Under the pieces are notes generated by a model. It was not told the DNA's origin and did not search any database. It saw nothing but the letters and a program-made list of their open reading frames with translations. DNA of 64,000 nucleotides from Hyphomicrobium methylovorum (GTDB taxonomy: Bacteria > Pseudomonadota > Alphaproteobacteria > Rhizobiales > Hyphomicrobiaceae): the NCBI RefSeq assembly GCF_013626205.1, contig NZ_QHJE01000001.1, positions 2,460,501 through 2,524,500 of the forward strand, given 5' to 3'. The position numbers and the translations under genes are program-made. Shown here piece by piece: positions 27,422 through 36,942 of the stretch (position 1 is the first letter of the stretch; each line of letters starts with the position of its first letter).

Positions 27422-27897
27422 GCGCTCCCGCGCTGCGGTAAGTTGCTAACCATACGCAGGGTCGGGAAACGCCGCTCGCTTTGGCGTGGCGAGCGGCTCG
27501 AATCCAATTTCCGTTCGGCGAATACGGTCTCATTTCAATTTATTGGAATTATAAATGAGTGACGCTGGGGCCGTCGCGGTCATGGCGTGGCTTCATGCCC
27601 TTGTATCTGCGTGCAGGCATTGCACAGCAAGGCCTTCTCAGCGTTCCGATGCATCCGTCCTGAACACGTAGGTCCGGAGGGGGGCGTAGGTAGAACCCGC
27701 AGAGATAAATTCGCAATAAAAATATCCCTTCGGATCGCGACGCCAGTATTGTTGAGCAACTTTTGTAGCGCTGGAAATTCCTTCCGCATCGCGCTCACCG
27801 CAGGTCATTTCCGAAAGGTGGGCTGGCGGTTTGCCGGCGCGCACAAGTCGTTCGTACGACGACGAATAACAATCCGGCCGTGAAGAGGAAACAAGTG
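27422..27897. other. Intergenic region upstream of soxY
   Basis: About 475 bases. It contains an AT-rich imperfect palindrome at 27529-27559 with CTCATTT/AAATGAG outer arms and TTCAATTTATTGGAA at its centre, a likely control site for soxYZBCD. A minus-strand frame at 27638-27808 (starting MTCGERDAEG) has protein-like composition but no ribosome site or family match and is left uncalled. Confidence 0.4.
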
Positions 27898-28371
27898 GTG
27901 CCGAAAATTCGAGCTTTGAATGAACCGCGGAGCCGTCGCGAAATTTTGGGCGGAACTATAGCTGCTCTCGCGTTGGTGGCCGTTCCGGGTGGTCAGTTGC
28001 TGGCCTCGACAGCCGAGGTCGATGAGCTGATCCAGAAGCTGGCTGGCGGGAAGAAGGTCCAGGACGGACGCATCACGCTGGATCTTCCGAGCATCGCTGA
28101 AAACGGCTTGGTCGTTCCGCTGAACTTCTCGGTCGAAAGCCCGATGACGGCAGATGACTACGTCAAGTCGGTCCACTTCTTCGCTGACGGAAATCCCAAT
28201 CCGCAACTCGCCGATTACACCTTTACGCCGCTGGCCCCCAAGGCGTCGGCTCAGTTGAGAATTCGGCTTGCGAAAACGCAGAATATTTCGGCAGTGGCCG
28301 TCATGTCGAATGGCGATGTCTACGCCACCAAGAAGGAAGTCAAAGTGACGATCGGCGGCTGCGGCGGCTGA
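27898..28371 (+). CDS. soxY: Sulfur carrier protein SoxY
   Basis: Carries sulfur intermediates covalently on a C-terminal cysteine during thiosulfate oxidation. The Tat signal (SRREILGG followed by a hydrophobic stretch) exports it folded with SoxZ. The mature part is an Ig-like domain, and the last residues are the swinging arm GGCGG with the carrier Cys. GTG 27898 is preferred because AGAGGA lies eight bases upstream; 27880 and 27895 are in frame. It is followed by soxZ, soxB, soxC and soxD. Confidence 0.95.
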   Translation: MPKIRALNEPRSRREILGGTIAALALVAVPGGQLLASTAEVDELIQKLAGGKKVQDGRITLDLPSIAENGLVVPLNFSVESPMTADDYVKSVHFFADGNPNPQLADYTFTPLAPKASAQLRIRLAKTQNISAVAVMSNGDVYATKKEVKVTIGGCGG

Positions 28372-28416
28372 GGTTTAGAACAGTCACCACGTTGGAAACA
28401 CCAGGGATATACGACT

Positions 28417-28746
28417 ATGGCTTCTAAGGTTACGCCGCGCGTGCGGATGCCGGCTACTGCAAAGGCTGGCGAAATTATCGAAGTCAAGACGCTGATCAGC
28501 CACGAGATGGAAAGTGGTCAGCGCAAGGATGCAGCGGGCAAGCTCATTCCTCGCCACATCATCAATAAGTTCACGGCGACCTTTAACGGTCAGGAGATCC
28601 TGAGTGCCGATTGGCATCCGGCGATCTCTGCAAACCCGTATCAATCGTTCCCCGTGAGAGCGACGGAAACCGGAACGTTTGTCTTCACGTGGTTCGATGA
28701 CGATGGCTCGGTCTACAAATCCGAGCACAAAGTCGAAGTTTCTTGA
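28417..28746 (+). CDS. soxZ: Sulfur carrier partner SoxZ
   Basis: A 109-residue protein without a signal peptide, exported with SoxY as a heterodimer. It has an Ig-like fold with the conserved LISHEMESGQR and GTFVFTWFDDDG segments. It lies 45 bases after soxY and 40 bases before soxB. Confidence 0.95.
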   Translation: MASKVTPRVRMPATAKAGEIIEVKTLISHEMESGQRKDAAGKLIPRHIINKFTATFNGQEILSADWHPAISANPYQSFPVRATETGTFVFTWFDDDGSVYKSEHKVEVS

Positions 28747-28786
28747 TGCATTCGGCAGCTGAAGAGAAGGGTTGGCGGATCGCTCT

Positions 28787-30481
28787 ATGACAATCTCGCG
28801 TCGTGAATTCTTTGTAGCTGCGACGGCAATGGCGACGCTGGCGGCTGGGAGCGGCGTTCCGCTCGGTCGCCTCGCCGCCGAAGGCCGTCTCTCGCAGGAC
28901 GATCTTTTATCGTTCGATCCTGTCGGCAACGTTACGCTGATCCATCTCACCGATATTCATGCGCAGCTCGTTCCGATTTATTTCCGGGAACCTTCGGCCA
29001 ATTTCGGTGTCGGTGCTGCTCGGGGACAGGTGCCCCACATCACGGGTGCCGAATTTCGAAAGGCCTTCCGTTTGTCGGAAGGTTCGGCGCTCGCTTATGC
29101 TTTGACGTCGGATGATTTCGACAGCCTAGCGCGCGTTTACGGCCGGATGGGTGGCCTGGATCGAATCGCAACGGTCGTTAAGGCGATCCGTGCAGAGCGC
29201 GGAGATCGAACGCTGCTATTGGATGGTGGAGACACCTGGACCAATAGCTGGTCGTCCTTCCAGAGCAAGGGGCAGGACATGGTGGACGCCATGTCGTTGC
29301 TGAAGCCTGATGCCATGACCGGGCATTGGGAGTTCACGCTCGGAGAGGCGCGCGTTCGCGAGATCGTGGACAAGCTCGGCTTCCCGTTCCTGGCTCAGAA
29401 CGTTCGCGACAACGAGTTCGAGGAAAAGGTTTTCGAAGCCTCGCATATCTTTGAGCGCGGCGGAGTGAAGATCGGCGTTATCGGCCAAGCCTTCCCATAT
29501 ACACCTATCGCCAATCCGCGTTGGATGATCCCGAATTGGGCGTTCGGCATCAGAGAGCGTGAGCTTGCGGAAGAGGTCGAGAAAATTCGCGCGGATGGCG
29601 CGGATATTGTCGTTCTGCTTTCCCACAATGGCTTTGACGTCGATCGCAAGCTGGCCGAACGCGTGCCGGGTATCGATGTCGTTCTCTCGGGTCATACGCA
29701 TGATGCGGTTCCCGAGGTTACGGTCATCGGCAAGACGCTGCTGGTTGCGACTGGCTCGAACGGAAAGTTCGTGTCGCGTCTCGATCTCGATGTGCAGTCG
29801 AAGAAGATCGCCGCCTTCCGCTATCGGCTTATTCCCATCTTCTCCGATGCGATAACGCCCGATCCGGAAATGAAGGCGCAAATCGAAAAAGTGCGCGAGC
29901 CTTACATGAAGGATCTCACGCGCGTTCTGGGTAAGACCGACGGATTCCTCTATCGGCGCGGAAATTTCAGCGGGACGTTAGATACGCTGATTTGTGACGC
30001 GATCCTTGAAGAACGCGACGTCGAGATTTCATTGTCGCCTGGCGTTCGTTGGGGGCCGAGCTTGTTGCCGGATTCTCCGATCACATTCGAGGATGTGACC
30101 AACGCAACGGCGATGAGCTATCCCGCTTGCTATCGCATGACGATGACCGGCGAGCGCCTCAAAGAGGTGTTCGAGGATGTTGCCGACAACATCTTCAATC
30201 CGGATCCGTACTTCCAGCAGGGCGGCGACATGGTTCGCTCTGGCGGCCTCAAGTACACGATTGATATTTCGCAGCCCATCGGCAAGCGGATTTCAAACAT
30301 GACTCTTGCGCGAAACGGGGAAGCGCTGGAGCCCTCGAAAGAATACACGATTGCTGGTTGGGCTAGCGTCAATGAGGGGACCGAAGGCCCGCCGATTTGG
30401 GATGTCGTATCCAACTACATCTCGAAGAAGAAAGTCGTGAGCGTCAATCCCGGCATGGCCGTTGATGTCAAAGGTGTATGA
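28787..30481 (+). CDS. soxB: Thiosulfohydrolase SoxB
   Basis: Dimanganese hydrolase that releases sulfate from SoxY-bound S-thiosulfonate. The protein is about 564 residues with a Tat signal (ISRREFFVAA). Calcineurin-like metal motifs are all present: HLTDIHAQL, DGGDTW, TGHWEF, LSHNGFD and SGHTHD. The C-terminal 5'-nucleotidase-like domain (FSGTLDTLICDAILEE) follows. ATG 28787 is preferred over TTG 28772, which sits too close to GAAGG. Part of soxYZBCD. Confidence 0.95.
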   Translation: MTISRREFFVAATAMATLAAGSGVPLGRLAAEGRLSQDDLLSFDPVGNVTLIHLTDIHAQLVPIYFREPSANFGVGAARGQVPHITGAEFRKAFRLSEGSALAYALTSDDFDSLARVYGRMGGLDRIATVVKAIRAERGDRTLLLDGGDTWTNSWSSFQSKGQDMVDAMSLLKPDAMTGHWEFTLGEARVREIVDKLGFPFLAQNVRDNEFEEKVFEASHIFERGGVKIGVIGQAFPYTPIANPRWMIPNWAFGIRERELAEEVEKIRADGADIVVLLSHNGFDVDRKLAERVPGIDVVLSGHTHDAVPEVTVIGKTLLVATGSNGKFVSRLDLDVQSKKIAAFRYRLIPIFSDAITPDPEMKAQIEKVREPYMKDLTRVLGKTDGFLYRRGNFSGTLDTLICDAILEERDVEISLSPGVRWGPSLLPDSPITFEDVTNATAMSYPACYRMTMTGERLKEVFEDVADNIFNPDPYFQQGGDMVRSGGLKYTIDISQPIGKRISNMTLARNGEALEPSKEYTIAGWASVNEGTEGPPIWDVVSNYISKKKVVSVNPGMAVDVKGV

Positions 30482-30491
30482 GAGCGAACGA

Positions 30492-31790
30492 ATGGCAGAC
30501 GATAATTCGCCGGTTGAAAAAATAAGCACACGCCGACAGTTTCTTGGCGCCGCTGGAATGACGGGCGCAATGCTCGCAGTGGGACACAAGGCTGCTGTTG
30601 CTGCCGAAACGGCAGCAGCGCCAGTTAATCCCGATGTTCTACCGCCGCATGTAGCGGACTGGTCGAAGAGTTTAGGGCCAGGCGTTGCCGACTTTCCGTA
30701 TGGAAAGCCTTCGAAGTTCGAAGCGCATGTCGTTCGTCGTGACGTCGAGTGGCTTACGGCCTCTCGGCAGAGCTCGGTCAACTTCACCCCATGGCATGAC
30801 CTCGACGGCATCATCACGCCGAACGGTCTCTGCTTTGAGCGCCATCATGGCGGTGCGGCTGAGATCGATCCCAACGAACATCGCTTGATGATTCATGGCC
30901 TCGTGGAGAGGCCGCTTATCTTCGCGATGAGCGACATCTTGCGGATGCCGCGAGTCAATCGCGTCTTCTTCCTTGAATGCGCGGCTAACAGCGGAATGGA
31001 GTGGCGCGGTGCGCAGCTCAATGGCTGCCAGTTCACGCACGGCATGATTCACAACGTCATGTATACGGGCGTGCCGCTGAGAGTTCTTCTCGAGGAGGCC
31101 GGCGTGAAGCCGACCGCCAAGTGGCTGCTCGTGGAAGGCGGCGACGCGGCGGGAATGAACAGATCTCTGCCGCTCGAAAAGGCGCTCGACGATTGCTTGC
31201 TGGCGTTCAAGATGAACGGAGAAGCGCTGCGTCCGGAGCAAGGTTATCCGCTCCGTCTCGTCGTGCCGGGTTGGGAAGGCAATATCTGGATCAAGTGGAT
31301 TCGTCGCATCGAAGTCGGCGACAAGCCGTGGTTCGCCCGAGAGGAAACGTCGAAATACACCGACCTCATGGCGGATGGCCGCGCACGCCGCTTTACGTTC
31401 GTGATGGATGCGAAGTCGGTCATTACAAACCCGTCTCCGCAGGCTCCGCTTCGTTTCCGCGGACGCAATGTGCTTACGGGTATCGCTTGGTCTGGCCGAG
31501 GCAAGATCACTCGGGTCGACGTTACGTTGGACGGTGGACGCAACTGGCGCGAAGCTCGGATCGATGGTCCGGTGTTCGATCGCTCGGTAACGCGCTTCTA
31601 TGTCGATTTCGACTGGCAGGGAGAAGAGCTTCTGATCCAGTCGCGCTGTCACGACGAGACTGGCTATCTGCAGCCGACCAAAAATGAGCTGCGAGCTATC
31701 CGCGGCGTCAACTCGATCTACCACAACAATGGCATTCAGACGTGGCTGGTCCGTGCCAATGGAGAAACCGAAAATGTGGAGGTTTCCTAA
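30492..31790 (+). CDS. soxC: Sulfane dehydrogenase molybdenum subunit SoxC
   Basis: Molybdopterin subunit of Sox(CD)2, which removes six electrons from SoxY-bound sulfane sulfur. About 432 residues with a Tat signal ([11 protein letters not shown]). The sulfite-oxidase core shows the molybdenum-ligand Cys in [10 protein letters not shown] and, in the C-terminal dimer domain, [14 protein letters not shown] 30492 lies 10 bases after soxB. Its presence means thiosulfate can be oxidised fully without sulfur globules or the Hdr pathway. Confidence 0.94.
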   Translation: MADDNSPVEKISTRRQFLGAAGMTGAMLAVGHKAAVAAETAAAPVNPDVLPPHVADWSKSLGPGVADFPYGKPSKFEAHVVRRDVEWLTASRQSSVNFTPWHDLDGIITPNGLCFERHHGGAAEIDPNEHRLMIHGLVERPLIFAMSDILRMPRVNRVFFLECAANSGMEWRGAQLNGCQFTHGMIHNVMYTGVPLRVLLEEAGVKPTAKWLLVEGGDAAGMNRSLPLEKALDDCLLAFKMNGEALRPEQGYPLRLVVPGWEGNIWIKWIRRIEVGDKPWFAREETSKYTDLMADGRARRFTFVMDAKSVITNPSPQAPLRFRGRNVLTGIAWSGRGKITRVDVTLDGGRNWREARIDGPVFDRSVTRFYVDFDWQGEELLIQSRCHDETGYLQPTKNELRAIRGVNSIYHNNGIQTWLVRANGETENVEVS

Positions 31791-31791
31791 G

Positions 31792-32469
31792 GTGCGTACA
31801 CGTCGTTTGAAAGAGATTGCATGCGCGTTCGCTGTGGCGGGTGCGTTTGGTCTGAGCGGCAGCATTGCTGGGCATGCCGGGGAACGTCTCGGGCTCGGCG
31901 TTCCTGCCACCCCAGAGCAGATCGCCGGGTGGGACATCGATGTGCGACCTGACGGAGTTGGGCTGCCTCCCGGAAAGGGAACAGCGACCGCGGGCGAAGC
32001 CATCTTCCTTGATCACTGTGCCGCGTGCCACGGTGATTTCGCAGAAGGCCGCGATAAGTGGCCCGTGCTCGCTGGCGGGCTTGGTTCTCTTAAAGCGGAT
32101 CGACCTGAGAAGACGATCGGCTCGTACTGGCCGGCCGCGTCGACAGTCTTTGACTACATCAAGCGCGCGATGCCGTTCGGAAATGCGCAGTCACTTTCCG
32201 ACGACGACGTATATGCGCTGACCGCATTTCTTCTCAACATGAACGAGGTCATCAAAGACCCCGATTTCGAACTCAACCAGAAAAATTTCTCGACGATCGT
32301 GATGCCGAACGAGGGCGGTTTCTACGATGACGATCGCGAAACGGCCGAGCGTCAGTTCTGGAATGCAAAGGCCTGCATGAAAGACTGCAAAACCGATGTC
32401 AAGGTCACTGCCACCGCGGCAGTTCTGGATGTGACTCCGGACTCAAAAACCGGACCACACGTCGACTGA
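31792..32469 (+). CDS. soxD: Sulfane dehydrogenase cytochrome subunit SoxD (short, monohaem)
   Basis: c-type cytochrome partner of SoxC. The start is GTG 31792, one base after the soxC stop, with GGAGG (31778-31782) in the end of soxC; the 225-residue product begins with a signal peptide ([19 protein letters not shown]). It has a single haem motif, CAACH at about residues 76-80, and a C-terminal Cys pair (CMKDC) that is not a CxxCH. Paracoccus SoxD is a dihaem protein of nearly 400 residues, so this is the short monohaem type. Confidence 0.9.
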   Translation: MRTRRLKEIACAFAVAGAFGLSGSIAGHAGERLGLGVPATPEQIAGWDIDVRPDGVGLPPGKGTATAGEAIFLDHCAACHGDFAEGRDKWPVLAGGLGSLKADRPEKTIGSYWPAASTVFDYIKRAMPFGNAQSLSDDDVYALTAFLLNMNEVIKDPDFELNQKNFSTIVMPNEGGFYDDDRETAERQFWNAKACMKDCKTDVKVTATAAVLDVTPDSKTGPHVD

Positions 32470-32539
32470 GGGGGAATCCATCACCCGAAGTCGGAAATAC
32501 AAGAAAAGACGGCAAAAAAATCAGAAAAAGGGAATGCAC

Positions 32540-33820
32540 ATGTCAATCACGCGTCGTCAGTTTACGGCAGGGATGGGCCAGGCCGCAGTGTTGGCCTCGA
32601 TGGGGCTGAGCGCACCTGCGCTGGGAAATAGCAAAGCGAAAGTCGTCGTGATCGGCGGCGGCGCAGGCGGCGCGACCGCTGCGAAGTATATTTCCAAAGG
32701 CGGGAACGGTGCCGTCGACGTTACGCTGATCGAAGCGTCGAAGTCTTACATCACATGCTTCCATTCCAACCTCGTGCTTGGCGGCATGAAGACGATGGAA
32801 AATATTACGCATTCGTACGATGCGCTTGGTAGCAAGTATGGCATCAAGCTTGTTCATCAGCATGCGGCTGGAATCGATAGAAATGCCCGTCGCATCAGCC
32901 TCGCTGACGGTTCGACGGTTGAATATGATGCGCTTGTTCTTTCTCCCGGCATCGACCTCAAGTACGACAGCGTGCCCGGCTGGTCGAAAGCCGATGAAGA
33001 GAAAATGCCCCACGGCTGGAAGGCCGGTCCTCAAACACTTCTTTTGAAGCAGATGCTCGACGCGACGCCGGATGGCGGAGTGATCGTCATGCTTGCGCCG
33101 CCGAACCCTTATCGTTGCCCGCCGGGACCTTATGAACGCGTTTCGATGATGGCGCACACGCTGAAGCGCGCGGGCAAGACGAAATGCAAGATCATTATTC
33201 TCGATCCCAAGGACAAGTTTTCCAAGCAAGCTCTCTTCTTGGAGGGATGGGAAAAGCATTATCCCAAAATGGTCGAGTGGCTCGGCAAGGATATCTACGA
33301 GAAGATCGTAAAGGTCGATCCGTCGACCAACACGGTCGAGACCTCGTTTGAGACCTACAAGAATGCGGCTCTGGTCAACGTGATCCCGGCACAGATGGCC
33401 GGTGCGATTGCGCGCGACGCGGGTCTCGCAGACGAAACGGGATTTTGCCCGGTCAATCCGGAGACGATGCAGTCGAAGATGGATCCCAACATCTACGTCA
33501 TCGGCGATGCATGCGGTGGCGGTGACATGCCGAAGTCAGCGTTTGGAGCAAACAGCCAAGCGAAAGTCGCTGTCGCTGCAATTTGTGAAAAATATGCAGG
33601 CGCCGCACATCGTGAGACCAGCTTTAACAACATCTGCTGGAGCATAATCGACGATGGTGACGCTGTGAAAGTCGGCGGGCGTTACATCCCGCAGGACGGA
33701 AAAATTGCGTCGGCATCTTCGTTCATCTCAAAGACCGGTGAGGATGCTGGAGTTCGCAAAATGACTCTGGATGAAAACCTGGGTTGGTATGACGCCATGA
33801 TCGGAGACACGTTCCTCTGA
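32540..33820 (+). CDS. FccB/SoxF-type sulfide dehydrogenase flavoprotein
   Basis: Periplasmic FAD enzyme of about 426 residues, exported by Tat (SITRRQFTAGMG). It has the FAD motif VVIGGGAGGATAAKY and both redox-active Cys of flavocytochrome c sulfide dehydrogenases, in RCPPGPYER and GFCPV, plus a final FAD motif (YVIGDACGGG). ATG 32540 follows AAGGGA. FccB normally pairs with a c-type cytochrome FccA; none is encoded next to it, so the electron acceptor is open. It is downstream of soxD by 70 bases and followed by a terminator-like hairpin. SoxF of Paracoccus is the closest known role. Confidence 0.88.
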   Translation: MSITRRQFTAGMGQAAVLASMGLSAPALGNSKAKVVVIGGGAGGATAAKYISKGGNGAVDVTLIEASKSYITCFHSNLVLGGMKTMENITHSYDALGSKYGIKLVHQHAAGIDRNARRISLADGSTVEYDALVLSPGIDLKYDSVPGWSKADEEKMPHGWKAGPQTLLLKQMLDATPDGGVIVMLAPPNPYRCPPGPYERVSMMAHTLKRAGKTKCKIIILDPKDKFSKQALFLEGWEKHYPKMVEWLGKDIYEKIVKVDPSTNTVETSFETYKNAALVNVIPAQMAGAIARDAGLADETGFCPVNPETMQSKMDPNIYVIGDACGGGDMPKSAFGANSQAKVAVAAICEKYAGAAHRETSFNNICWSIIDDGDAVKVGGRYIPQDGKIASASSFISKTGEDAGVRKMTLDENLGWYDAMIGDTFL

Positions 33821-33916
33821 TTTCCGACCGGACAAGACATCTGGACGCCTAGCGATCCGTGCTCTCCGGAGCTCGGATCGTCCCGGCGGGGTCGGCATTT
33901 CTTGTTTGGACGGTTG

Positions 33917-33970
33917 CCCCTTGGGTCTAACGAATCCCGTCTGCCGTGCGGCCCAAGGGGATTCTTTATT
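33917..33970 (+). terminator. Probable terminator of the sox operon
   Basis: CCCCTTGGG at 33917-33925 pairs perfectly with CCCAAGGGG at 33952-33960 and is followed by ATTCTTTATT. The loop of 26 bases can form a smaller inner hairpin. It lies about 100 bases after the fccB-like gene. Confidence 0.55.
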
Positions 33971-34099
33971 GGTCTTATGTTTCGCAGCGGGAGCATTCAT
34001 TGCTTATGCACCATCGGTTCCAGGCCGCACATGGAGCTGATGGGAAGCTGAAATTCGGGATTTCGTAGGTATTCGATTCAGCAACAAAGGTGAGATGTC

Positions 34100-34294
34100 A
34101 TGAAAGCGAACGTCGGGAGCTGGGATCGCTCATTACGGATTGCTATCGGGATCGCGCTGCTCGCCCTCGTATTCGTCGGACCCAAAAGCCTCTGGGGCCT
34201 TCTTGGGCTTGTCCCTCTGATAACCGGATTGGCTCGTTTTTGTCCGGCTTATGGTGCCATGGGTGTGTCGACGTGTGGTTATCACGCAGATTAA
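34100..34294 (+). CDS. DUF2892 small membrane protein
   Basis: A 64-residue inner-membrane protein with two hydrophobic helices (LRIAIGIALLALVFV and WGLLGLVPLITGLARF), ending with CPAYGAMGVSTCGY. This is the YgaP-like DUF2892 domain, often fused to or encoded beside rhodanese and persulfide enzymes. The two Cys at the C-terminal end are typical. AAGGTGAG precedes the ATG. It opens the second plus-strand gene set with the MBL persulfide enzyme. Confidence 0.82.
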   Translation: MKANVGSWDRSLRIAIGIALLALVFVGPKSLWGLLGLVPLITGLARFCPAYGAMGVSTCGYHAD

Positions 34295-34350
34295 TTGGAC
34301 GAGAGAGAGCGTATACTTCCAAGATCTGAGTTTCGTCTGGACGACTTAAC

Positions 34351-35238
34351 ATGATTCCGCACACGGTCGATCTTTCCATCCGGCCCGACATCAAAGCCTT
34401 TTTCGACGAGAAGACGAATACTGTAAGCTACGTTGTAAAAGATCCGGCATCCAAGGCGTGCGCCGTTGTCGATAGCGTGATGGATTTTGATCATGCTGGC
34501 GGGCGCATCTCGTATGAGTCTGCTGACAAGATCATTGAATACATTAAACGCGAAGACCTCACGCTTCAGTGGCTGATCGAAACACACGTGCATGCCGATC
34601 ATCTCTCGGCCGCGCCGTATATCCAGCAGAAGCTTGGCGGCAAGATCGGCATCGGCGAGAACATCAAGCGCGTGCAAGATGTTTTCGGGAAGGTCTTCAA
34701 CGAAGGTAGTGAATTCCAACGTGACGGCAGCCAGTTTGATCGCCTCTTCAAAGACGGGGATACGTATCAGATCGGTGGCATGACGGCGTTTGCGATGTCG
34801 ACGCCAGGACATACGCCTGCCTGTATGGTGCACGTCGTCGGCGATGCGGCTTTGGTCGGCGACACGCTGTTCATGCCGGACGGCGGTACAGCCCGCGCCG
34901 ATTTTCCTGGCGGCGATGCGCGGATTCTCTATCGATCGATCAAGCGGGTTTTGGAGTTGCCGCCGGAGATGCGGCTCTTCATGTGTCACGACTACGGTCC
35001 GGGCGGACGCCCGATCCGCTGGGAGACGACCGTCGCGGAAGAGCGCGCCAGCAATATCCATGTTCGGGATGAACTCACGGAAGACGACTTCGTGAAGATG
35101 CGCGAAGAGCGCGATAAGACGCTCTCTCTTCCGAAGCTCATCATCCCTTCGATCCAAGTCAATATGAAGGGTGGAAACCTGCCGGCGCCCGATGAGCAGG
35201 GGAAGCGCCACCTTAAGATTCCGATCAACGAGCTTTGA
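34351..35238 (+). CDS. Persulfide-dioxygenase-like MBL protein
   Basis: A 295-residue cytoplasmic metallo-beta-lactamase-fold protein without leader. The iron-site motif is THVHADHLS, and the second ligands are in TPGHTPACM, VGDTLFMPD and MCHDYGP. This matches the ETHE1/Blh group, which oxidises glutathione persulfide to sulfite. It is followed after 36 bases by the DUF442-SQR fusion, the classic pairing for converting sulfide to persulfide and then sulfite. True substrate (GSSH or another persulfide) is not proven. Confidence 0.85.
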   Translation: MIPHTVDLSIRPDIKAFFDEKTNTVSYVVKDPASKACAVVDSVMDFDHAGGRISYESADKIIEYIKREDLTLQWLIETHVHADHLSAAPYIQQKLGGKIGIGENIKRVQDVFGKVFNEGSEFQRDGSQFDRLFKDGDTYQIGGMTAFAMSTPGHTPACMVHVVGDAALVGDTLFMPDGGTARADFPGGDARILYRSIKRVLELPPEMRLFMCHDYGPGGRPIRWETTVAEERASNIHVRDELTEDDFVKMREERDKTLSLPKLIIPSIQVNMKGGNLPAPDEQGKRHLKIPINEL

Positions 35239-35274
35239 TATTCAGCATCTTTCCCATCAACGGGGTTTACAGAA

Positions 35275-36942
35275 ATGACCGCCAAAAAACTTTCCAACGA
35301 CGTTTCCGTTTCCGCACAAATCATACCGTCAGAAGTTGCGGAGTTTGCGTCTCAGGGCTTCAAATCCATCATCTGCAATCGCCCCGATAAAGAGGGCGCA
35401 GATCAGGCTCTCTTTTCGGAAATCGAGGCGGCTGCGAAATCCAGCGGATTGTCTGCGCGGTATATCCCGGTGATGACCGGAAAGATCACCGATCAAGACG
35501 TCGAGAAATTTGCGGCTGCGATGGCTGAATTGCCGAAGCCCGTTTTGGCGTACTGTAGAAGCGGAACACGCTCGGCAACGATGTGGGCAATTGTCGAAGG
35601 CGCGCACCGGCCGCCGGCGGAAATTCTGAGTGCTGCGAAAGCCGTCGGATACGATGTTTCGGGTGTTGTGACCCGCCTCTCCAGCAAGGGCAAAATCGAT
35701 CTGGAGCACCCGTCCGCGGTCCACGACATCGTCATTATCGGTGGCGGATCGGCTGGATCGGCGGTTGCGGCGAGCTTGTTGCATCGCCGGGGAGACCTGG
35801 ACATTGCGATCATCGATCCCGCTGAAACGCATTATTATCAGCCCGGCTGGACGTTGGTCGGTGGCGGCGTTTTTAAGAAAGAGCAGACGGCGAAAAGAAT
35901 GGCGACCGTCTTGCCGAGCAAAGTCACGTGGATCAAAGCCGCAGTTACGGCGTTCGAGCCGGATGCGAATAGCGTCATCGTCGAAGGCGGTGGCGTCGTG
36001 CGCTATAGCCAACTCGTCGTATGCCCTGGCATCAAACTGAATTGGGCTGGTGTCGAAGGGCTGCCGGAAACGCTTGGCAAGAACGGCGTCACCTCGAACT
36101 ACCGTTACGATCTGGCGCCCTACACTTGGGAGTTGGTTCGCAATCTGCAGAAGGGGCGCGCGCTCTTCACGCAGCCGCCAATGCCGATCAAATGCGCCGG
36201 CGCGCCGCAGAAGGCGATGTATCTTTCAGCGGATCATTGGCTCAGAACGAAGCGGCTCAACAATATTGACGTCGAGTTCTACAACGCTGGCGGCGTTCTC
36301 TTCGGCGTTGCAGACTACGTTCCGGCGTTGATGGAGTACGTGAAGCGCTACAACGCGAAGCTCAAGTTCAGCCATACGCTGACGGCAATCGACGGACCGG
36401 CGCATAAGGCGTGGTTCAAAAAGACGGGACCGGACGGAAGCTCGGAAACGGTCGAAACGTCGTTCGACATGATCCACGTTTGTCCGCCTCAGACCGCTCC
36501 GGATTTCGTCAGGTCGAGCCCGCTTGCAGACGCAGCAGGTTGGGTGGATGTTGATCCGGCCACGCTGAAGCACAAGAAATATTCGAACATCTTCAGCTTG
36601 GGAGATGCTGCGAATACGCCGAATGCGAAAACGGCGGCTGCAGCGCGCAAGCAGGCTCCGGTCGTGGCAGAGAACATTCTGTTCGACAAGGGAATGAGCC
36701 CTGCTGAGTGCGCGTACGATGGCTACGGTTCATGTCCGCTAACGGTTGAACGCGGCAAGATCGTTCTCGCTGAGTTCTGCTACGGCGGAAAAGTTTCGCC
36801 GTCGTTCCCGAGCTTCATCATCGATGGCAAGCAGCCATCACGCGCCGCGTGGCTTCTTAAAGAGCGGGTTCTTCCGCCGCTCTATTGGAACGCAATGCTG
36901 AAAGGTCGCGAGTGGATGGCGCGGCCCAAGGCTAAAGCGTGA
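35275..36942 (+). CDS. DUF442 sulfurtransferase / type II SQR fusion
   Basis: A 555-residue two-domain protein. Residues 1-110 form a DUF442 (TIGR01244) domain with a phosphatase-like loop C94-R-S-G-T-R99. Residues about 145-555 are a sulfide:quinone oxidoreductase with FAD motif DIVIIGGGSAGSAVAASL, redox Cys in IKCAGAPQK and GYGSCPLTVERGK, and FCYGGKVSPSFP near the end. SQR oxidises sulfide to a persulfide and reduces quinone at the membrane; the DUF442 part can pass the sulfane sulfur on. The gene overlaps the downstream TauE-like gene by four bases. Confidence 0.9.
   Translation: MTAKKLSNDVSVSAQIIPSEVAEFASQGFKSIICNRPDKEGADQALFSEIEAAAKSSGLSARYIPVMTGKITDQDVEKFAAAMAELPKPVLAYCRSGTRSATMWAIVEGAHRPPAEILSAAKAVGYDVSGVVTRLSSKGKIDLEHPSAVHDIVIIGGGSAGSAVAASLLHRRGDLDIAIIDPAETHYYQPGWTLVGGGVFKKEQTAKRMATVLPSKVTWIKAAVTAFEPDANSVIVEGGGVVRYSQLVVCPGIKLNWAGVEGLPETLGKNGVTSNYRYDLAPYTWELVRNLQKGRALFTQPPMPIKCAGAPQKAMYLSADHWLRTKRLNNIDVEFYNAGGVLFGVADYVPALMEYVKRYNAKLKFSHTLTAIDGPAHKAWFKKTGPDGSSETVETSFDMIHVCPPQTAPDFVRSSPLADAAGWVDVDPATLKHKKYSNIFSLGDAANTPNAKTAAAARKQAPVVAENILFDKGMSPAECAYDGYGSCPLTVERGKIVLAEFCYGGKVSPSFPSFIIDGKQPSRAAWLLKERVLPPLYWNAMLKGREWMARPKAKA

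Noticed and set aside
30672-32003. A 443-residue minus-strand frame opposite soxC/soxD
   Set aside because: The plus-strand frames encode clear SoxC and SoxD with all motifs; the antisense frame is a shadow with no recognisable domain.
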